From: Planosporangium flavigriseum
GTDB lineage: Bacteria; Actinomycetota; Actinomycetes; Mycobacteriales; Micromonosporaceae
Direction of reading: 5' to 3'
Length of the DNA: 64,000 nt
Assembly: GCF_011947225.1 (NCBI RefSeq)
Contig: NZ_JAATVW010000003.1
Span: 62,001 to 126,000 of the forward strand
Part shown: piece by piece, positions 57,972 through 64,000 of the stretch
Position numbering within the stretch: the first letter of the stretch is position 1
Layout: each line of letters begins with the position of its first letter
Made by a program: the position numbers and the translations under genes
The notes under the pieces: generated by a model
Databases searched by the model: none
Seen by the model: only the letters and a program-made list of their open reading frames with translations
What the model was told of the DNA's origin: nothing

Positions 57972-59543
57972 CTAGATGCGTTCAGAGAAGTAACGGCCGT
58001 CGCCGTCGTACTCTGGGCGGTATCCGGGCTGGGCGTACTCCTGACGCCCGCCACGCTGGTCGTACCCCGACTGCGGACGGCCGCCACCGTAGACGTTCCC
58101 GCCACCACCTCCACCGCCGCGGCCAGGCTGTGCCGGCCCGCCGCGCTGCGGGCTCGCCGGCGGCACCGCGCCACGGCCCTGCCGCTGCTGCTCCGCGTGC
58201 GGCGCGACGGTCGCACGACCCGGCCGCCGACCGTCGGCGGGCGCGGCCGTGGCCCGACCCTGCCGCTGCTGCTCCGCGTGCGGCGCGATAGTGGCCCGAC
58301 CCGGTGACCGGGGATCGGCGGGGACGGGCGCCCCGGCCGGCGCCGGGCCTTGGCCGCCGCTGCCCTTACCCGGCACGCCAGCCTGACCACCCGTACCCGA
58401 CACGCTCGCCTGAGCGCCCTTACCGGGCTGGCTCGACGGGCCCTCGTCGACCGCGTTTCGCCGCGCCTTGCGGGACCGCCGGATGCCGATCACACCCGCC
58501 ACGACCAGCACGAGGCCGAGCACACCGACGCCGGCGACGATGTTGATGATCTGCGGCAGGGATAGCTTCTGGTACCAGGGACGGTTATCGGCCTTGTTGC
58601 CCGTACTACCCGCCGCCGCGGGCACCTGCGCAGCGGCCGCGGACACGGGCTGGTAACGCAAGATCTTGCTCGGGCCGTTCTGACTCGCGCAGGTCAAGAA
58701 CGATTTGCCGTCCGCGGTGTAGGCGATCCCCTCGCCCTGCGCCTCACCGGTCAGCGGCGTGATCCGCGGTTTGCCGGTGGTGATCGCCTTGACGACGTCA
58801 CCGTCGGGAACGTCCCACTCGTACGCGTCGGAGTAGGTGCGCAGCACGACCCGCTTCCGGTCGGGCGACTGGGCCGCACCGGTCACCAGGATCTGACCGG
58901 CGGCACCGAGGAAGTTGGCGGTTCCGGTGCGCTTCGGCTGCCAGGAGCCGACGTTCTTGAGCGGCACACCCTGCGCCGTGCGGGGCTGCAGCGGTGCGCT
59001 GGGCTCATAGATCTGCGCGGTCCCGCCCGCCTCCTTGGTGACGATGATCGGGACGTCGTCCGGGCCGAACAGCAGCGCCCGGGCGTCATGCGCGCCGTCC
59101 GGGTAGCTGAGGCGGTGGATGATCGGGGTGCCGCCACCGGCCGGCACCTTCCACAGCGCGATGGTCGCCCGCCGGTCGGCCTTGTTGGTCGACGGGTCGC
59201 CGGTGTCGGCCACCCACACCGTGCCGTCCGAGGCGACCGCCAGGTCCTCCGGGTCGCGGGGGCTCGCCGGGTAGGACACCGTACGGGTCACCTTGCACTT
59301 GCTGTCCAGGTAGTAGACCCGCACCGGGTTCGCCTGGTTCGGACTGGTGTTGACGACCACGTAGCCGCCGTCGGACTTCGCGGTCAGTCCGGACAAGCCC
59401 GTTAGTTGGCTGTCATTGAGGGTACAAACCGTCTCGGCTGAACCTGGACCGGCCGCCGCAGGGCTGGGCTCGGCGAGAGCCGGAGTCGCCGAACCTAAGA
59501 CGGCAACCCCTACCCCGGTGATCAGCAGGCCCAATCGTCGCAT
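57972..59543 (-). CDS. Exported beta-propeller-like protein with C-terminal membrane anchor
   Basis: A 523-residue protein. It has a signal peptide (LGLLITGVGVAVLGSATPALA, cleavage near residue 25). The extracytoplasmic region (~30-310) contains repeated blade-like segments such as DPEDLAVASDGTVWVADTGD and GEGIAYTADGKSFLTCAS. One transmembrane helix follows (INIVAGVGVLGLVLVVAGVI, ~330-350). A Gly/Pro/Gln-rich cytoplasmic tail contains two near-identical blocks, GRATxAPHAEQQRQGR. Function is unknown. The topology suggests a surface sensor or scaffold. It is downstream of hflX on the same strand. Confidence 0.75.
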   Translation of the reverse strand: MRRLGLLITGVGVAVLGSATPALAEPSPAAAGPGSAETVCTLNDSQLTGLSGLTAKSDGGYVVVNTSPNQANPVRVYYLDSKCKVTRTVSYPASPRDPEDLAVASDGTVWVADTGDPSTNKADRRATIALWKVPAGGGTPIIHRLSYPDGAHDARALLFGPDDVPIIVTKEAGGTAQIYEPSAPLQPRTAQGVPLKNVGSWQPKRTGTANFLGAAGQILVTGAAQSPDRKRVVLRTYSDAYEWDVPDGDVVKAITTGKPRITPLTGEAQGEGIAYTADGKSFLTCASQNGPSKILRYQPVSAAAAQVPAAAGSTGNKADNRPWYQKLSLPQIINIVAGVGVLGLVLVVAGVIGIRRSRKARRNAVDEGPSSQPGKGAQASVSGTGGQAGVPGKGSGGQGPAPAGAPVPADPRSPGRATIAPHAEQQRQGRATAAPADGRRPGRATVAPHAEQQRQGRGAVPPASPQRGGPAQPGRGGGGGGGNVYGGGRPQSGYDQRGGRQEYAQPGYRPEYDGDGRYFSERI

Positions 59544-59592
59544 CGCAACAGTCTTGCAGAGAGAACGCCGATTCGGGGGTTGGCCGTGCCGA

Positions 59593-61077
59593 CTATGCGG
59601 CGTGGCCTGCCGTGGGCCCGCTTACAAGCGAGTACGGAGCCAACTCCGCCGCGAGCGACTCGGGCACCCGTACGTGCATGACCGTGCCATCGCTCGTGTG
59701 CTCGGTGCCCAGCACCTCGCCCGTCGAGTGGACGCGCGCCACCAGGTCGCCACGGTCGTACGGCACGCACGCGTGCAGCTCGATCGCCGGCCAGGGCAGC
59801 CGGTCCTCGATCGCCGCCCGGACGTCGGCCAGGCCGGCACCCCTGCGGGCGGACACGAAGATCGCCTCCGGCCACTCCCGCTTGAGCCGCAGGAGCGTCT
59901 CCTCGTCAGCCGCGTCGATCTTGTTGACGACCAGCAGTTCGGCCACCGTGTCGGCGCCCACCTCCGCGAGCACCTCGCGCACCGCGCGCACCTGCTCTTC
60001 GGGGTCGGGGTGGCTCGCGTCGACCACGTGCAGGACGAGGTCGGCCTCGGACACCTCCTCCAGCGTCGAGCGGAACGCCTCGACGAGCTGGTGCGGCAGG
60101 TGGCGGACGAACCCGACGGTGTCGGAGATCGTGTAGACCCGGCCGTCGGCGGCCCGGGCCCGCCGGGTTGTGGTGTCCAGGGTGGCGAACAGGGCGTTCT
60201 CCACCAGCAATCCGGCCCCGGTCAGGCGGTTGATCAGGCTGGACTTACCGGCGTTGGTGTAGCCGGCGATCGCGACGCTCGGCACCCGGCGCTCACGGCG
60301 CCCGGCCCGCTTGGTCTCACGGATCGTCGCCATGCCCGTAATCTCCCGCTTGAGCTTTGAGATGCGGGTACGGATGCGCCGGCGGTCGGTCTCCAGCTTG
60401 GTCTCACCGGGACCACGCAGACCCACGCCACCGTTGCCGCTGGCGGAGCCACCGGCCTGCCGGCTCATCGCCTCACCCCAACCGCGCAGGCGGGGCATGA
60501 GGTACTGCAGCTGGGCCAGCTCGACCTGGGCCTTACCCTCTTTGCTCTTGGCGTGCTGGGCGAAGATGTCCAGGATCAGCGCGGTCCGGTCGATGACCTT
60601 GACCTTGACCTTTTCTTCGAGATTGCGCAGCTGGGACGGGGACAGCTCACCGTCACAGATCACGGTGTCGGCGCCGGTCGCGACGACGACATCACGCAGG
60701 TCGGCGACCTTGCCACTACCGATGTAGGTGGACGGGTCGGGCCGGCCACGGCGCTGGATCAGCCCGTCGAGCACCTCGGAGCCGGCCGTCTCGGCCAGCG
60801 CCGCCAGCTCGGTCAGGCTGTTGTCGGCGTCCGCGGCGGTGCCTTCGGTCCAGACCCCGACGAGGACGACCCGCTCCAGCCGAAGCTGCCGGTACTCGAC
60901 CTCGGTGATGTCCGACAGCTCCGTGGACAGGCCGGCGACCCGCCGCAGGGCGTGGCGCTCCTCGAGTTCCAACTCGCCCGTCGTGGCATCGTCGAACTCC
61001 CCGTCCAGCTTGAGTTCGAGGTCGAGGTCGTACGCGGATTCCAGGTTTCGTTCTCGCATCGCTTCCGATCGTGTCAT
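59593..61077 (-). CDS. hflX: Ribosome-associated GTPase HflX
   Basis: A 494-residue GTPase. The N-terminal HflX domain contains YIGSGKVADLRDVVVATGAD and DRTALILDIFAQHAKSKEGK. A glycine-rich linker precedes GPGETKLETDRRRIRTRIS. The G domain has G1 GYTNAGKSSLINRLTG, G3 DTVGFVRHLP and G4 VNKID. A C-terminal domain follows. HflX splits stalled ribosomes under stress. ATGs at 61077 and 61059 are both possible starts. It is part of the conserved miaA-dapF-hflX-lexA neighbourhood of actinobacteria. Confidence 0.93.
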   Translation of the reverse strand: MTRSEAMRERNLESAYDLDLELKLDGEFDDATTGELELEERHALRRVAGLSTELSDITEVEYRQLRLERVVLVGVWTEGTAADADNSLTELAALAETAGSEVLDGLIQRRGRPDPSTYIGSGKVADLRDVVVATGADTVICDGELSPSQLRNLEEKVKVKVIDRTALILDIFAQHAKSKEGKAQVELAQLQYLMPRLRGWGEAMSRQAGGSASGNGGVGLRGPGETKLETDRRRIRTRISKLKREITGMATIRETKRAGRRERRVPSVAIAGYTNAGKSSLINRLTGAGLLVENALFATLDTTTRRARAADGRVYTISDTVGFVRHLPHQLVEAFRSTLEEVSEADLVLHVVDASHPDPEEQVRAVREVLAEVGADTVAELLVVNKIDAADEETLLRLKREWPEAIFVSARRGAGLADVRAAIEDRLPWPAIELHACVPYDRGDLVARVHSTGEVLGTEHTSDGTVMHVRVPESLAAELAPYSLVSGPTAGHAA

Positions 61078-61209
61078 GTCGTCGCAGGAGGCGCACCTGC
61101 ATTGTCGGCCGGCCGTGGTGTCTCAATACCCCTGTACCCGACAAGATAATTACGAATATGGGCGGGGCGGGCGCTGCGGCCGTTCCGGGTGGCCTCAAAA
61201 TAGAACGCC

Positions 61210-62700
61210 GTGACCGCACGTCGTCTTCCCAGCGCCGGGTTTTCCATCACCATCCGAGTGGCCGTGACCGCGGACTCTTCCGCGATCGGCCGCCTCACCA
61301 CAGCCGTCGGCGAGGCGGGTGCCGTTGTCACCGCGCTCGACGTGGTCGACTCCGACCACACCTGCATCATCGCCGACCTCACCTGCGACACCGCCGATGC
61401 CGCCCACGCCGACCAGGTCGTTGCCGGCCTGGAAGCGTTGGACGGGGTCGAGGTCCGCAAAGTCTCCGACCGTACGTTCCTCCTCCACCTCGGCGGCAAG
61501 ATCGAGGTCCAGTCGAAGGTTGCCCTGCGTACGCGCGACGAACTGTCCCGCGCGTACACGCCTGGGGTCGCCCGGGTCTGCCTGGCGATCGCCGAGAACC
61601 CCGACGACGCCCGCCGCCTGACGATCAAGCGCAACACCGTGGCGGTCGTCACGGACGGTTCGGCCGTCCTCGGGCTGGGCAACCTCGGCCCGGCCGCCGC
61701 ACTGCCCGTCATGGAGGGCAAGGCGGCCCTGTTCAAGCGGTTCGCCGGGGTCGACGCGTGGCCGGTCGTCCTGGACACCCAGGACACCGACGAGATCGTC
61801 AACATCGTGAAGGCGATCGCGCCGGCGTACGGCGGGATCAACCTGGAGGACATCGCCGCCCCGCGCTGCTTCGAGATCGAGGCTCGGCTGCGGGAGATGC
61901 TCGACATCCCGGTCTTCCACGACGACCAGCACGGTACGGCGATCTGTGTGCTCGCCGCGCTCACCAACGCGCTTCGGGTGGTCGGCAAGCAGTTAGCCGA
62001 TGTCCGCGTGGTGGTCTCCGGCTCGGGTGCTGCGGGCACCGCCATCATGAAACTGCTGCTCCGCCAGGGAGTGGGCGACCTGATCGCCACCGACCGCCCC
62101 GGCGCCCTCTACCGGGGCATGCCCGGCCTCAGCCCGTCCTGGCAGTGGTTAGCCGACCACACCAACCGGGACAACTACGCCGGCGACCTGCGCGGCGCGA
62201 TCCGGGGCGCCGACGTGTTCATCGGGGTGAGCGCTCCCAACCTGCTCACCGGCGACGATATCGCCACGATGGCGCCCAAGTCGATCGTTTTCGCCCTCGC
62301 CAACCCCGACCCCGAGGTGGACCCCCGGGCGGCCCGCGAGCACGCGGCGATCGTGGCCACCGGCCGCTCCGACCAGCCGAACCAGATCAACAACGTGCTG
62401 GCGTTCCCCGGCGTGTTCCGCGGGATGCTCGACGCGCAGGCGCGCGGGTACACCGATGACATGGCGCTCGCGGCGGCGCGGGCGATCGCAGACACGGTCG
62501 GCGCGGACAAGCTCAACGCCAGCGTCATCGTGCCCAGCGTGTTCGACCCGCGGGTGGCGCCGGCGGTCGCGGCCGCCGTGCGCGCCGTCGCCAAGAGCGA
62601 GGCGTACGCGGCCACCGGGTTCCGGGGCGGCGTGACGAGCGACACCCCCGGAGGCGCCTTCGACGAGACGCCCGTCCTGCCGGACCCGGAGCTGTCCTGA
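61210..62700 (+). CDS. NAD-type malic enzyme with N-terminal ACT domain
   Basis: A 496-residue protein. Residues ~10-85 form an ACT domain (FSITIRVAVTADSSAIGRL), which usually binds an amino acid or other small effector. The malic enzyme N-domain has YTPGVARVCLAIAENPDDA, DGSAVLGLGNLGPAAALPVM and EGKAALFKRFAGVDAWPVVL. The metal-binding HDDQHGTAI and the NAD-binding VVVSGSGAAGTAIMKLLLRQ follow. It decarboxylates malate to pyruvate. The ACT domain implies allosteric control. The start is GTG; hflX is divergent. Confidence 0.92.
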   Translation: MTARRLPSAGFSITIRVAVTADSSAIGRLTTAVGEAGAVVTALDVVDSDHTCIIADLTCDTADAAHADQVVAGLEALDGVEVRKVSDRTFLLHLGGKIEVQSKVALRTRDELSRAYTPGVARVCLAIAENPDDARRLTIKRNTVAVVTDGSAVLGLGNLGPAAALPVMEGKAALFKRFAGVDAWPVVLDTQDTDEIVNIVKAIAPAYGGINLEDIAAPRCFEIEARLREMLDIPVFHDDQHGTAICVLAALTNALRVVGKQLADVRVVVSGSGAAGTAIMKLLLRQGVGDLIATDRPGALYRGMPGLSPSWQWLADHTNRDNYAGDLRGAIRGADVFIGVSAPNLLTGDDIATMAPKSIVFALANPDPEVDPRAAREHAAIVATGRSDQPNQINNVLAFPGVFRGMLDAQARGYTDDMALAAARAIADTVGADKLNASVIVPSVFDPRVAPAVAAAVRAVAKSEAYAATGFRGGVTSDTPGGAFDETPVLPDPELS

Positions 62701-62705
62701 CCGTG

Positions 62706-62733
62706 CGGGGGCGGGCCGCGCGGCCCGCCCCCG
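62706..62733. terminator. Terminator between malic enzyme and dapF
   Basis: A perfect 28-bp palindrome (14-bp arms 62706-62719 and 62720-62733, GC only) between two convergent stops. Confidence 0.8.
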
Positions 62734-62744
62734 TCGCGTCGCTG

Positions 62745-63662
62745 TTACGCGGCCCCGGCCTTCGCCGCCTCGACGTCCTTGCGGGCGTTCGAGCGCGGTA
62801 ACCGCACGTCGAGCGCCTCGGGGGCGACCGCTCCGGTCGCCACGATCACCGCCGGCCCGGCCAGCCAGCACGTTTCCTCGTCGAGCGTGATGGTCAGACG
62901 GCCGCCCGGCACGTCCACGGCCACCCGGCCGGTGGAAAGCCCCACGTCGGCCAGGGCCACCGCCGCGACGGCGCAGGCACCCGAGCCGCACGACAGCGTC
63001 TCCCCCGAGCCGCGCTCGTAGACGCGCATGCGTACGTGCGCGTCCACCCCGGGCAGCGGGACGCCCGGCGCGGAGAACTCGACGTTCACGCCGGTGGGGA
63101 AGTCCGCGTCGCTGAACTCCGGCGACGTGGTCAGGTCGAGCCCAGCCAGCTCCTGGGTGTCGGACACCCGGCAGACCAGGTGCGGGTTTCCCACATCGAC
63201 GGCCTCACCGAGGTAGCGGTACCCCGCCACCCTCGCCACGCTCTGCCCGTACACGCGGGGTTTGGACAGGCCCGCGGAGATCTCAGCGGGAGTGACCACG
63301 ACGCGGACGACGCCGGCGCGGGTGGCCACCGTCAGCTCGCCGCCGTCGGCGAAGCCCGCCTCGACCAGGTACCGCGAGTACACCCGCACGCCGTTGCCGC
63401 ACATCTCGGCGAACGTGCCGTCGGCGTTCCAGTAGTCCATGAACCACTCGGCCGCGCCGGCGTAGCGCGCGGCGTCCGGGTGGGCGTCGGTCCGGACCAC
63501 ACGCAGCACGCCGTCGGCGCCGATGCCGCGGCGCCGGTCACACAGCGCCGCGACCAGCCTCGGTGTGAGCGGCAGCGTTCCGTCAAGGTCGGGAAGGATC
63601 ACGAAGTCGTTGCCGGTGCCGTGCCCCTTGGCGTAGGTCACCGTGGTGCCGTCGAGTAACAC
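62745..63662 (-). CDS. dapF: Diaminopimelate epimerase
   Basis: A 305-residue enzyme converting LL- to meso-diaminopimelate for lysine and peptidoglycan synthesis. The N-terminus has VTYAKGHGTGNDFVIL. The two catalytic cysteines are in FAEMCGNGVRVYSRYL (near residue 95) and ETLSCGSGACAVAAVA (near 235). The GTG at 63662 is the best start, 8 bp after the miaA stop; longer in-frame starts overlap miaA and are not family-like. Confidence 0.93.
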   Translation of the reverse strand: MLLDGTTVTYAKGHGTGNDFVILPDLDGTLPLTPRLVAALCDRRRGIGADGVLRVVRTDAHPDAARYAGAAEWFMDYWNADGTFAEMCGNGVRVYSRYLVEAGFADGGELTVATRAGVVRVVVTPAEISAGLSKPRVYGQSVARVAGYRYLGEAVDVGNPHLVCRVSDTQELAGLDLTTSPEFSDADFPTGVNVEFSAPGVPLPGVDAHVRMRVYERGSGETLSCGSGACAVAAVALADVGLSTGRVAVDVPGGRLTITLDEETCWLAGPAVIVATGAVAPEALDVRLPRSNARKDVEAAKAGAA

Positions 63663-63669
63663 CTCGACA

Positions 63670-64000
63670 TCATGACATCGTGAGGAAGGCTTCCGCTGCG
63701 CCGCGAGCATTCTGGACGAAGTCCGGGGCGGCGGCGTCCAACCAACTGACCCGGGAATCACGCCGGAACCAGGACCGCTGGCGGCGCACGAAGCGCCGGG
63801 TGGCCCTGATCGTCTCCGCGTGCGCCTCCTCCTCGGTGCACCCACCCGCCAGGAAGCGCAGGACCTGCTGGTAGCCGAGCGCCCGGCTGGCGGTGAGCCC
63901 GTCTCGCAGGCCGCGAGTTTCGAGGTGGCGGACCTCGTTGACCAGGCCCGCCGCCCACATGTGGTCGACCCGGGTGGCGATCCGCTCGTCGAGCAGCCCC
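63670..64000 (-). CDS. miaA: tRNA dimethylallyltransferase, C-terminal part (runs off window)
   Basis: The visible 109 residues include LLDERIATRVDHMWAAGLVN, TASRALGYQQVLRFLAGG and TRRFVRRQRSWFRRDSRVSW, the C-terminal part of MiaA. The enzyme adds an isopentenyl group to A37 of tRNAs that read codons beginning with U. It needs dimethylallyl diphosphate from the pathway that dxs begins. It lies just upstream of dapF. Confidence 0.93.
   Translation of the reverse strand, partial: GLLDERIATRVDHMWAAGLVNEVRHLETRGLRDGLTASRALGYQQVLRFLAGGCTEEEAHAETIRATRRFVRRQRSWFRRDSRVSWLDAAAPDFVQNARGAAEAFLTMS

Overview
The window is high-GC chromosomal DNA with GTG/TTG starts and very strong G/C bias at third codon positions. 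It carries many actinobacteria-specific conserved families (DUF3000, DUF3159, DUF3710, DUF3093, DUF4193, DUF7455, DUF3039, DUF3099) and two principal-type sigma factors. Gene content and order (hemE-DUF3000-rnd-fadA-fadB-dxs; sigA-DUF7455; nrdR-nrdJ; lexA; hflX; dapF-miaA) suggest a filamentous actinomycete, most likely Micromonosporaceae or a relative. No rRNA, tRNA, CRISPR array or complete insertion sequence was recognised.

Layout. 0-5.6 kb: start of hemE, DUF3000, RNase D, and the fadA-fadB beta-oxidation pair. 5.7-8.6 kb: a DUF2637/SpdA-like membrane protein and a two-component system. 8.8-15.7 kb: dxs, an RlmD/TrmA-type RNA methyltransferase, and a KimA-like potassium transporter divergent from two TrkA/RCK proteins. 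15.7-21.7 kb: conserved actinobacterial unknowns around dUTPase, and an inositol-phosphatase-like enzyme. 22-24.1 kb: the principal sigma factor. 24.2-34.1 kb: a helicase, PsuG plus a PfkB kinase, MscL, a HhH-GPD repair protein, PRPP synthetase, a methyltransferase, dtd and a second sigma factor. 34.1-42.6 kb: a GNAT/acyl-CoA-synthetase fusion with AcuC and a rhodanese, a DtxR-type regulator, L-2-hydroxyglutarate oxidase and a DUF1023 hydrolase.

42.5-52.9 kb is the accessory part. Two ~220-bp direct repeats exactly 3,847 bp apart bracket a short UvrA-type ABC protein and a MazF-type toxin-antitoxin pair. Next is a nine-gene gas-vesicle operon on the minus strand (O-J-L-S-K-A-F, a small GvpY-like protein and an SRPBCC protein). 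It has no recognisable gvpG or gvpN. Upstream lies a frameshifted gene with a HEPN-like R-x4-H motif, overlapped by a small opposite-strand ORF that has its own ribosome site and terminator.

53-64 kb returns to conserved chromosome: B12-dependent ribonucleotide reductase with its repressor NrdR, LexA divergent from nrdR with two SOS-box-like palindromes, an anchored beta-propeller protein, HflX, an ACT-domain malic enzyme, DapF and the end of MiaA. Many gene ends are marked by long perfect inverted repeats, and several of these contain the stop codon of the adjacent gene.
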